Shown here piece by piece: positions 44,490-51,335 of a stretch of 64,000 nt of DNA. The stretch covers positions 1 through 64,000 of the forward strand of contig CAZAMP010000018.1 of the NCBI GenBank assembly GCA_964486455.1, written 5' to 3'. The notes beneath the pieces were generated by a model. It was not told the origin of the DNA and did not search any database. It saw nothing but the letters and a program-made list of their open reading frames with translations. Each line of letters starts with the position of its first letter. Positions within the stretch are counted from its first letter, which is position 1. The position numbers and the translations under genes are program-made. The stretch comes from CAZAMP01 sp964486455 (GTDB lineage Bacteria > Eisenbacteria > RBG-16-71-46 > CAZAMP01).

Positions 44490-45467
44490 ATGTCGAAGAG
44501 GGAGATGAGAAACATCCTGGTGACGGGTGCCGTCGGCCAGATCGGATCGGAGCTGACGCTGGCACTCCGGGAACGCTATGGCTCGGAAAATGTTGTGGCG
44601 ACTGGGAGAAAGACGGATCCCACCCCCGATCTCCGCGACTCCGGACCGTTCTACTTCATCGACGTGACGCAGCGCGCTTCGCTCGACGTCGTGATCAAGA
44701 AGCACAACATCGACACGATCTACCACATGGCGGCCGTCCTCTCCGCGACCGGCGAAAAGAACCCACCGCTCTGCTGGGACGTGAACATGAACGGCACGCT
44801 CAATGTGCTGGAAGCGGCGCGCGATTACGAGATGGCGCGCGTGATCATGCCGTCGTCGATCGCCGTCTTCGGACCGCTCTCGCCCCGCGACAACACGCCG
44901 CAAGACACGATCCTCTGTCCCTCCACGATGTACGGCGTGACGAAGGTCGCGGGCGAAGTGCTCTGCAACTACTACGTGCAGCGATTCGGCGTGGATATCC
45001 GCGGGCTTCGCTACCCGGGCATTATCTCGAGCGAAACACTGCCGGGCGGCGGAACGACCGACTACGCGGTGGCCATCTACTACGACGCGGTCAAGCACAA
45101 CAAATACACCTGCTTCGTTCGCGAAGACACGGTGCTCCCGATGATGTACATGCCCGACTGCATCAAGGCGACGATCGATCTCGCCGAGGCGGAGTTCGAC
45201 ACGCTCAAGCACCATGCTGATTTCAACGTCGGCGCGTTCAGCTTCTCCGTGGGCGAACTCGCCGCGAGCATCGCGAAGTATATGCCTGGCTTCACGTGTA
45301 CCTACGAGCCGGACTTCCGGCAGGCGATCGCGGATTCGTGGCCGAGGTCTCTGGATGACAGCGCCGCCCGCGAGGAGTGGGGTTGGAAGCCGGGCTACGA
45401 CCTCGATGCGATGACGAAGGATATGCTGGAGAAGCTCAAGGCGAGGCACGAGAAGGGCGAGCTGTAG
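44490..45467 (+). CDS. SDR-type L-threonine 3-dehydrogenase-like protein
   Basis: 325 residues from ATG 44490, which has CGGAGGTG six bases upstream. The NAD site is ILVTGAVGQIGSELTLAL (G-x-x-G-x-x-G). YGVTKVAGE holds the Tyr-x3-Lys pair, with Ser in IMPSSIAVFGP. GLRYPGIISSETLPGGGTTDYAV and FNVGAFSFSVGELAASI are typical of the short-chain threonine dehydrogenase group (Thr to 2-amino-3-oxobutyrate), distinct from sugar epimerases of the same fold. Its role is then amino-acid catabolism. No KBL partner is next to it, so a glycan-related role cannot be excluded. Confidence 0.8.
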   Translation: MSKREMRNILVTGAVGQIGSELTLALRERYGSENVVATGRKTDPTPDLRDSGPFYFIDVTQRASLDVVIKKHNIDTIYHMAAVLSATGEKNPPLCWDVNMNGTLNVLEAARDYEMARVIMPSSIAVFGPLSPRDNTPQDTILCPSTMYGVTKVAGEVLCNYYVQRFGVDIRGLRYPGIISSETLPGGGTTDYAVAIYYDAVKHNKYTCFVREDTVLPMMYMPDCIKATIDLAEAEFDTLKHHADFNVGAFSFSVGELAASIAKYMPGFTCTYEPDFRQAIADSWPRSLDDSAAREEWGWKPGYDLDAMTKDMLEKLKARHEKGEL

Positions 45468-45564
45468 GCAACCTGCGCCGGAACGCGAGCCGCGCGGACG
45501 GCCGAACCACACCGGCCGCCCCGCCGCTTCCGGCGGAGCCGAACCCCATAGGGCCTCTCGTACG

Positions 45565-46326
45565 ATGAAGCAGAAGCTGATCATCGTTCCCGCGTACAAC
45601 GAGGCCGCCAACATCGTTGGCGTAATCGCCGATCTGCGTGAGCACTGTCCGGGTTTCGACATCGTCGTGATCAACGACCACTCCACGGACGGCACGGCCG
45701 CAGCCGCGTTGGCGGCCGGCGTGGAGCTTCTCGACCTCCCGGTCAATCTCGGGATCGGCGGCGCTGTTCAGACCGGCTTCCGCTACGCCTGGCGGCACGG
45801 CTACGACCTCGTCGTTCGTGTGGACGGCGACGGCCAACATCGCGCTGATCAGATCCCGTCGCTCATCGCGCCTATCCTCAACGGCAACGCCGATTGCGTT
45901 AACGGCTCGCGCTTTCTGAACCGGGACGGACGCGCCGACTGGCCACGCGCGCGACGGGCGGGGACGATGGTCTTCTCCGTTCTGAGCAAGCTGCTGCTCA
46001 GGAAACGGATCACCGACGCCACTTCCGGGTTTCGCGCGTACTCCCGCCGTGTCATCAGACACCTGGCTGAGCACTATCCCGAGGACTATCCCGAACCGGA
46101 GATCGTGAATCGGCTCGTGCAGCTCGGCATGCGGCTCGAGGAAGTGCCGGTCACGATGCGCAAGCGTGGCGGCGGAACGTCGTCGATCACGTTCCTCAAA
46201 TCGATCTACTACATGGTCAAGGTCGTGATGGCCGTCCTGATCAATACGCCGGTCTTTCCGTCGCGGAAGAGATCGCCGGGGACGCCAGAAAGCTCCCCCG
46301 GAACATCCACGAGGAGCGAACCGTGA
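45565..46326 (+). CDS. GT2-family glycosyltransferase (polyprenol-phosphate sugar synthase-like)
   Basis: 253 residues. GT-A signatures: LIIVPAYNEAANIVGVI, INDHSTDGT, VNLGIGGAVQTGFRYA, DLVVRVDGDGQHRADQIP with the DxD-like DGDGQH, DATSGFRAYSRR and VPVTMRKRGGGTSSI. This is the dolichol-phosphate mannosyltransferase-like group that loads a sugar onto undecaprenyl phosphate; no C-terminal membrane segments are present. Its end overlaps the DUF2304 gene (GTGA), a recurrent pairing for these enzymes. Its product could feed the GT39-like enzyme at 41229. Confidence 0.88.
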   Translation: MKQKLIIVPAYNEAANIVGVIADLREHCPGFDIVVINDHSTDGTAAAALAAGVELLDLPVNLGIGGAVQTGFRYAWRHGYDLVVRVDGDGQHRADQIPSLIAPILNGNADCVNGSRFLNRDGRADWPRARRAGTMVFSVLSKLLLRKRITDATSGFRAYSRRVIRHLAEHYPEDYPEPEIVNRLVQLGMRLEEVPVTMRKRGGGTSSITFLKSIYYMVKVVMAVLINTPVFPSRKRSPGTPESSPGTSTRSEP

Positions 46327-46739
46327 CGCGATTCCAGATCATCGCGTTCTTCGCCGGATTAGCCTTTCTTCTCGTGATCGTGCAGCTGATCCGCCGGCAT
46401 CATCTCAAGGAGAAGTACAGTCTGATCTGGTTTCTCGCGGCGCTTCTGTTGATCGTGTTCGCCGTGTGGAGAAGCCTGGTCGAGATACTCGCGAATCTCT
46501 TCGGCATCGACTACGCGCCTGCGGTGTTGTTGCTGTTGCTCGTCTTCATTGGGGCCGGGTTCTTCCTGGCGTTCTCGGTCATCGCGACGAAGCTCTCGAA
46601 CCGGAGCCGGCGGCTCGCCCAGGAGGTCGCGTTGCTCAAGAATGAGCTGGCGGCGATGGAGGGTCGCGCCGGCGGCGCGAGCGACCGGCGGAACGACGAA
46701 TCCGGCGGTGCAACGGACCAACCGGCAGATTCATCGTAG
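46323..46739 (+). CDS. DUF2304 membrane protein
   Basis: 138 residues from GTG overlapping the upstream stop (GTGA). Three hydrophobic segments (AFFAGLAFLLVIVQLI, IWFLAALLLIVFAVW, AVLLLLLVFIGAGFFL) are separated by the family signature LKEKYSLIWFLAAL, and a short coiled-coil-like region with SRRLAQEVALLKNELAAME follows. DUF2304 proteins are commonly coupled to GT2 genes and may anchor or regulate them; the function is not established. The C-terminus is low complexity. Confidence 0.88.
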   Translation: MTRFQIIAFFAGLAFLLVIVQLIRRHHLKEKYSLIWFLAALLLIVFAVWRSLVEILANLFGIDYAPAVLLLLLVFIGAGFFLAFSVIATKLSNRSRRLAQEVALLKNELAAMEGRAGGASDRRNDESGGATDQPADSS

Positions 46740-46765
46740 CGCACCGCGCCCAAAGGAGGCTTCTC

Positions 46766-47188
46766 ATGCCGTCCGTCTTCACTCGAATCATCAACGGCGA
46801 GTTCCCCGGACGCTTCGTCTGGCGCGATGATCAGTGTGTCGCGTTTCTCACCATCAATCCGCTCAAGCCCGGGCACACGCTGGTCGTGCCGCGCGCCGAG
46901 GTCGATCATTGGATCGATATGGATGAGTCGCTCGTCTCCCACCTGAACCTCGTTGCGCTGAAGATCGGGAAGGCGATCGACAAGGTGTTTTCGCCGGCCA
47001 AGGTCGGCGTGATTCTCGCGGGACTCGAGGTGCCGCACGTTCACATCCACGTGTTGCCGATCTGGAGCGAGTCGGACCTCAACTTCGCGAACGCGGAGCG
47101 CGAACCCGACCCGGCGGCGCTGGACGACGCGGCGGAGAAGATCCGGGCGGAGCTGAAGGCGCTCGGTTTTCGGGAGGTTTCGGAGTAG
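46766..47188 (+). CDS. HIT-family nucleotide hydrolase
   Basis: 140 residues, start after AAAGGAGG. The fold is complete: FTRIINGEFPGRFVWRDDQ, AFLTINPLKPGHTLVVPRAE, and the triad HVHIHVLPIW, which fits H-phi-H-phi-H-phi-phi with the central His as nucleophile. HIT hydrolases cleave nucleoside phosphoramidates or diadenosine polyphosphates. Probably a housekeeping gene at the end of the glycan locus. Confidence 0.92.
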   Translation: MPSVFTRIINGEFPGRFVWRDDQCVAFLTINPLKPGHTLVVPRAEVDHWIDMDESLVSHLNLVALKIGKAIDKVFSPAKVGVILAGLEVPHVHIHVLPIWSESDLNFANAEREPDPAALDDAAEKIRAELKALGFREVSE

Positions 47189-47245
47189 CCGCGGCCGGAG
47201 ACGGCCGTCGGACGCCCCGTGCAGAGCGATGGTGGCCGCGATAGG

Positions 47246-47275
47246 TTGACGATTTTTCGCAAGTCGGTATAGAAT
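47246..47275 (+). promoter_or_regulatory. Candidate sigma70-type promoter for the trypsin-fold protease
   Basis: TTGACG (47246-47251) is followed by TAGAAT (47270-47275) at 18 bp, or by TATAGA at 16 bp. It lies about 120 bp upstream of the ATG at 47396. The leader contains nested inverted repeats, CCGGT...ACCGG around AGCCG...CGGCT (near 47310-47350), and a 10-bp palindrome GTTACGTAAC near 47346. Confidence 0.4.
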
Positions 47276-47395
47276 CTATTGACAGTAGATCCCCCTCATC
47301 GACCGATCGCCGGTGAGCCGGAACGCCTCGGCTTTGGTGTAACCGGTTACGTAACAACGGATTGCTTGTCTGCGCCCCGCAACTTCGGAGGGAAA

Positions 47396-49117
47396 ATGTC
47401 AGCTTGCCGATATGCTGCCGCACCACGGCCGACCGCCGGGGTGACCGTGACACTATTTATTGTCACCCTTGCAGTCGCCTTGAGTGGCGTGACGCCCGCC
47501 GCCGCCGTAACTAAAGCTCCCCCAAAGAGTTTCACCGAATCGGTCGCCGATCTGTCGACGGTCGCCCGGACTGCAATGCCACCTGTCGACGAGGCGGCGC
47601 TCGTCGAGGAGGACGAGGACCGCTACGCCACCGGCTGGGACGGCCCGTTTCGCTTCGCCGCTCCCCACTTCGTGAACATCGACTTCCTGACCGAGGCCAC
47701 GCCGGAGTTGGTGAACGACGGCGGGACGATGTGGCGGCTCCGCGTCGTCTCGGAGGGCGCGCGCACGATCAATATCGGCATCGCCGGGTTCGAGCTCCCG
47801 GTCGGCGCGACGTTTCACATGTATCCCAGCGATCTCCACACGTACGTGGGTCCGTTCGGGTCGGCGGATCACATCGCGGAGCGCGAGTTCTGGAGCCCGG
47901 TGATTCCCGGCGATCAGATCGTCTTGGAGCTCTACGTGCCGGCCGACGCCGCGTTCACGCCGACCCTCGAGATCATTCAGGTCAACCACGACTACATCGG
48001 GTTCGGTGACATCGACTCGGACCCGGACGGGCACATGATGCAGGGCTGGTGCAACAACGACGTCGTCTGTCCCGAAGGCGATCCCTGGCGCGACGAGATC
48101 CGCTCGGAAGGTGTGTACACGATCAACGGGAGTTGGATGTGTTCGGGTCAGATGCTGAACAGCGTTGCGGAGACACCGCCTCCCTACTTTCTGACGGCGG
48201 ATCACTGCGGCATCAGCGGCGGCAATGATCACGCGGTTCGGATCTACTGGAACTTCGAGTCGCCGGACTGCGGCGATCTCTGCTGCGGAAGCCTCAGCGA
48301 CAGCCAGCAGGGAACGATCTTCCGCGCGGACTACTCGACGTCGGACTTCTGCCTCGTCGAGCTCTCGCAGGATCCCGACCCCGACTTCGACGTCTACTAC
48401 TCGGGCTGGGACGCCCGCGAAGAGAACGCGCCGCAGAGATGCACCGCCATTCATCATCCGAACACGGACGAGAAGGCGATCAGCTTCAACTACGACCCGA
48501 TCACCGTCACGAGCTACTTGAGCAACAGCGTTCCCGGAAACGGTTCGCACTGGCGCGTGGACGATTGGGAAGACGGCACGACCGAGCCGGGTTCGTCCGG
48601 GTCGGGGATCTGGGACGAGAACCACCATCTCGTCGGACAGCTCCATGGCGGGTATGCCTCTTGCTCGTCGATCACGTCGGACTGGTACGGACGCTTCTCG
48701 GTGTCGTGGGACGACGGAAGCAACCAGAGCTCGCGGCTCAGAGATTGGCTCGATCCCGACAACACCGGTACGCGGGTGCTCGACGGTCGCGATCCGGATG
48801 ACCCGCTTGCGGTGGACGGCGATCAGGCGGTCCCTGGTGCGGCGACGCTGCTCGCGGTCAATCCGAATCCATTCAGTCGGTCGACGGAGATCCGGTTCGA
48901 GCTCACGTCGGCGGGCAATGTTGCCGTCACGATCCACGACGTCGCGGGGCGGATCGTGTCGTCGGTTCCGGCCAAGTCATACGGCGCCGGCGAGTCGCGC
49001 GTAAGCTGGGATGGAAACGATGCGAACGGCATGCCGCTGCCGGCGGGCGTCTACTTCGTCCGGCTGGCCGTTGGCGAGCGATCGGTAGGAACGACCAAGA
49101 TCGTCATGATGCGGTAG
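47396..49117 (+). CDS. Secreted trypsin-fold serine protease (lysyl-endopeptidase-like) with FlgD-like C-terminal domain
   Basis: 573 residues from ATG 47396, with GGAGGG upstream. Signal peptide around residues 12-38 (VTVTLFIVTLAVALSG). Residues about 80-200 are a beta-rich N-domain. The S1-fold domain has YFLTADHCG (His270), STSDFCLVEL (Asp317) and PGSSGSGIWD (Ser401, G-x-S-G), with several Cys likely disulfide-bonded. This trio is typical of lysyl endopeptidase-like proteases, but the specificity is not proven. The C-terminal ~85 residues (AVNPNPFSRSTEIRFEL, TIHDVAGRIV, AGVYFVRL) are the FlgD/T9SS-like domain that targets such proteins to the surface. Confidence 0.88.
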   Translation: MSACRYAAAPRPTAGVTVTLFIVTLAVALSGVTPAAAVTKAPPKSFTESVADLSTVARTAMPPVDEAALVEEDEDRYATGWDGPFRFAAPHFVNIDFLTEATPELVNDGGTMWRLRVVSEGARTINIGIAGFELPVGATFHMYPSDLHTYVGPFGSADHIAEREFWSPVIPGDQIVLELYVPADAAFTPTLEIIQVNHDYIGFGDIDSDPDGHMMQGWCNNDVVCPEGDPWRDEIRSEGVYTINGSWMCSGQMLNSVAETPPPYFLTADHCGISGGNDHAVRIYWNFESPDCGDLCCGSLSDSQQGTIFRADYSTSDFCLVELSQDPDPDFDVYYSGWDAREENAPQRCTAIHHPNTDEKAISFNYDPITVTSYLSNSVPGNGSHWRVDDWEDGTTEPGSSGSGIWDENHHLVGQLHGGYASCSSITSDWYGRFSVSWDDGSNQSSRLRDWLDPDNTGTRVLDGRDPDDPLAVDGDQAVPGAATLLAVNPNPFSRSTEIRFELTSAGNVAVTIHDVAGRIVSSVPAKSYGAGESRVSWDGNDANGMPLPAGVYFVRLAVGERSVGTTKIVMMR

Positions 49118-49149
49118 GATCGTGTCAGAAGAGGAAGTACGTACAGAAG

Positions 49150-49176
49150 GGGCGCCGAGTGGCGCCCATTCTTATT
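49150..49176. terminator. Bidirectional terminator between convergent genes
   Basis: A perfect 7-bp GC stem (GGGCGCC / GGCGCCC) with the loop GAGT is followed by ATTCTTATT on the plus strand. It lies between the protease stop (49117) and the convergent diiron-protein stop (49198), as expected for a terminator of the protease gene. Confidence 0.65.
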
Positions 49177-49197
49177 GGCTGCATTTTTCGCGCGGAG

Positions 49198-50103
49198 CTA
49201 GGCGATCATCTCCGCGCTCTCGTGCGCACGCGCAATGCGGTTCTCGTTGAGCCCCACCCAGAACGCGTTGACGCCGTCGAGCATGTCGCGACCGCCGCGC
49301 ATGAACTTCTCCTCGTCGAAGCCTTCGGTGAAGAACGCCTCCTCCAGCTCGTCCATGACGTGGAGCTTGTGATTCTCTTCCACCTTGTCGTGCCAGGTGA
49401 AGAACGCGAGCGGGAGATCGGACTGCTCGCGCTTCTTGAAGATCTCGAGACCGCGGACGAGCTCCTTCCAGAAACCCGCCGCCGCCCACGTCTCGACCGC
49501 GAAGCTTGCGCCCTCGGCGATGTTCGGATCTGCCGAGCCGTAGATCCGCGCGAGCTCGTCGCAGAAGAAGAGCGTCGACGGCGTGCCGTGACGCCGCTTG
49601 CCCATCTCTTCGAACTCGAGATCGAGAACTCGGCCCATTCGGGAGAGCCACTCGAAGTGCGCGGCCTTGAACTTGAACATTCCGCCATCGACGGTTCCCT
49701 CGGTGGATACGAGATCGGGATCGCCTTCACGGTCCGGATCGGTGACGCCCTGCGGCCGGCCATTGCCGCCCTTCTTGTTGTAGATCACACCCAGCTCGTT
49801 GAGGAGAATCTCCTTCGACGCGCGCATGCCTTCGAGTGTGGTCGCGTTGATGGTCTTCTGAAGCTGCGCGATGAGAAAGAGATTCGAGAAGACCGAGAAC
49901 TGCACGATGAAATGCCGGAGGTCTTCGCGCCCGTACTCCCCCTTCTCGAACCAGCGCGTGTAGGCGTTGTCCGTGATCACGGGATGCGGCATCAGCTCCT
50001 GGTTGATACGCTCGACGAAGCTGCTAAATCGGTCGAACTGGTCTTGCGTGATCTCGCCGGACGTCTTGCGGGCCATCATGTCGTCGGATACGGCCAATCG
50101 CAT
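49198..50103 (-). CDS. Heme-oxygenase-like diiron protein (CADD/PqqC-type HDO)
   Basis: 301 residues from ATG 50103 with AAGGAG upstream; the frame extends further but without support. All-helical protein of the iron-containing redox enzyme family. Possible metal ligands: Glu103 (LLNELG), His149 (AAHFEWL), Glu204 (FAVETWA), and WHDKVEENH with His238-x3-Glu242-x2-His245, matching the H-x3-[DE]-x2-H helix of the HDO family. A charged insertion (about 108-143) separates the first Glu from the His. Other HDO members carry out oxygen-dependent oxidation of carboxylates or amines; the substrate here is unknown. The gene stands alone. Confidence 0.75.
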   Translation of the reverse strand: MRLAVSDDMMARKTSGEITQDQFDRFSSFVERINQELMPHPVITDNAYTRWFEKGEYGREDLRHFIVQFSVFSNLFLIAQLQKTINATTLEGMRASKEILLNELGVIYNKKGGNGRPQGVTDPDREGDPDLVSTEGTVDGGMFKFKAAHFEWLSRMGRVLDLEFEEMGKRRHGTPSTLFFCDELARIYGSADPNIAEGASFAVETWAAAGFWKELVRGLEIFKKREQSDLPLAFFTWHDKVEENHKLHVMDELEEAFFTEGFDEEKFMRGGRDMLDGVNAFWVGLNENRIARAHESAEMIA

Positions 50104-50405
50104 ACGATTCTCCTTGTCTGTGCGTCTACGGAAATGGCGCGGTGGTGATTGCGTGCGTGGTAGTGAATTATGATAAAAATTACAGGAGAATCGCTCGAAA
50201 AACAAATCAGAAAGCGCTCACGACAGCTCGAGCGGGCGCGGCTCATCGCTTCCGTCTTCGTGCGCGCTCAGATGCTAATGCGATCATCTACTGGTTTTCT
50301 CGTAGCGCGGACTCACGCACGCTACACGTCGAGTCTTCGTCCCACACGCAGAACACGCTTCCCGTCGTGACGAACGCCGTCATATCGACGGAGACAGGTT
50401 CACGC
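50104..50405. other. Upstream region of the diiron-protein gene
   Basis: About 300 bp between the diiron-protein start (minus strand) and the terminator of the upstream gene on the same strand. I see no convincing gene or repeat. It should contain the promoter for the diiron protein; the stretch 'attatgataaaaattac' near 50168 is AT-rich but no pair of boxes was fixed. Confidence 0.4.
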
Positions 50406-50454
50406 AAAGAAAACCCCGCGCGGAGGCGCACGAGATGCGCCCGGCGCACGGGGT
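50406..50454 (-). terminator. Intrinsic terminator after the Cys/His-rich protein gene
   Basis: Read on the minus strand, a compound stem (CCCCG with bulged CGC outside, GGCGCA / TGCGCC inside) is followed by TTTTCTTT. It begins about 24 bp past the stop of the minus-strand gene ending at 50478. Confidence 0.65.
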
Positions 50455-50477
50455 CCGAATCCTGACCGCTAGAGCGC

Positions 50478-51023
50478 CTAGTGACCGTGCTTGGAATGAT
50501 CGTGGCCGGCATGCGGATCCTTCATCTGCATGGAGGCCCGGGCCAGAAGCGCGCTGGTGTCACGGGCCATCGAGGCATAGGCGTGGAGCGCCTTCACGCC
50601 CTCGCTCGTCGATGACGTCGCGACGACAATCTTGCCGAGGGCCGTCGTGAACTCCTCAACCTCGATGTCACCCCGCGACATCAAGCCGTGCATCCCCGAA
50701 CAGAACGGACACAGATGCTCTTCCGCTTCCTTCGGCGAATAGTCCATTGCGGTCTTGCGCGTGACCGCGCACTTCGACTCGCACTCGCGAAGCTGTGGGA
50801 CCAGCTTTTCGTCCGCGAGCATGAATGCCGACACGAAGCCGGTGTCTGTCTCATGAACATCGTAGCGAATCTGCGGGCCGAGCTGCGGGTATTCCATCAT
50901 CGGCTTGCAGGACGTGCAGCTCATCATCTTGTGCATCGCCTGCTCCGGTGTCATGTCAATGGCCATAGCCCAGGAGGCGACCAACGAGACGGAGAGCATC
51001 GTAATACCGAGGACCTTCTTCAT
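50478..51023 (-). CDS. Exported Cys/His-rich protein of unknown function
   Basis: 181 residues from ATG 51023, with GGAGG five bases upstream. Signal peptide KKVLGITMLSVSLVASWAMA. The mature protein has three Cys pairs: C-TS-C (36/39), C-ESK-C (81/85) and C-PF-C (105/108, a thioredoxin-like spacing), and Met-rich stretches (MHKMM, PMM, MHGLM). It ends HAGHDHSKHGH, a His-rich metal-binding-like tail. I do not recognise a family. Cys-x2-Cys plus Met and His-rich ends suggest handling of a soft metal such as copper, or redox chemistry in the periplasm; that is inference. Confidence 0.75.
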   Translation of the reverse strand: MKKVLGITMLSVSLVASWAMAIDMTPEQAMHKMMSCTSCKPMMEYPQLGPQIRYDVHETDTGFVSAFMLADEKLVPQLRECESKCAVTRKTAMDYSPKEAEEHLCPFCSGMHGLMSRGDIEVEEFTTALGKIVVATSSTSEGVKALHAYASMARDTSALLARASMQMKDPHAGHDHSKHGH

Positions 51024-51335
51024 TTCTTCCTCCAAGTGACTTCGAACCTTGCTTGGCCCGCGCGGCGGTCGATGCCAGCCGCCAGGCCGTCATCCTCCGA
51101 TCGTCCCCGACGGACCCTTCGGAGTTCCAGTGGACTATAGAGAAGTGAGCACGTGAGATAAAAGATTACGTTGCCGATTCAGTTAATACCTGAATCAGGA
51201 ACTCAGGAACGTGTTTACCATCAGTACGTTGCCCAAGAGCGCCGTCTAATCTATAATTATACTTACAGTTCATGTGATGCTGGCACGCATACACCGCAGT
51301 TCCTCACATCCTGGATGTGTAGAAGGAGCCCACTC
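51024..51335. other. Divergent promoter region between the Cys/His-rich and subtilase genes
   Basis: A 312-bp AT-richer gap between divergent starts. A good sigma70-like pair faces the subtilase (separate entry). CCTGA-A-TCAGG (about 51189-51200) and CACATC-CTG-GATGTG (51305-51319) are short inverted repeats; the second ends just before the ribosome site AAGGAG. No gene seen. Confidence 0.5.
51229..51257 (+). promoter_or_regulatory. Candidate sigma70-type promoter for the subtilase gene
   Basis: TTGCCC (51229-51234), 17 bp, then a perfect TATAAT (51252-51257), within AT-rich DNA 80 bp upstream of the subtilase ATG. Box quality and spacing make this the best promoter in the window. Confidence 0.5.

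Noticed and set aside
10000..46000. Search for an exosortase, PEP-CTERM tail, Wzy polymerase or initiating sugar transferase
   Set aside because: No protein matches the membrane Cys/Arg/His pattern of exosortases; the large membrane protein at 41229 has a GT-C Asp-Glu motif. No protein tail ends with Pro-Glu-Pro plus a membrane segment.
47453..48937. 494-codon minus-strand frame opposite the trypsin-fold protease
   Set aside because: No signal peptide or domain, whereas the plus-strand gene has promoter, ribosome site, catalytic triad and tail domain.
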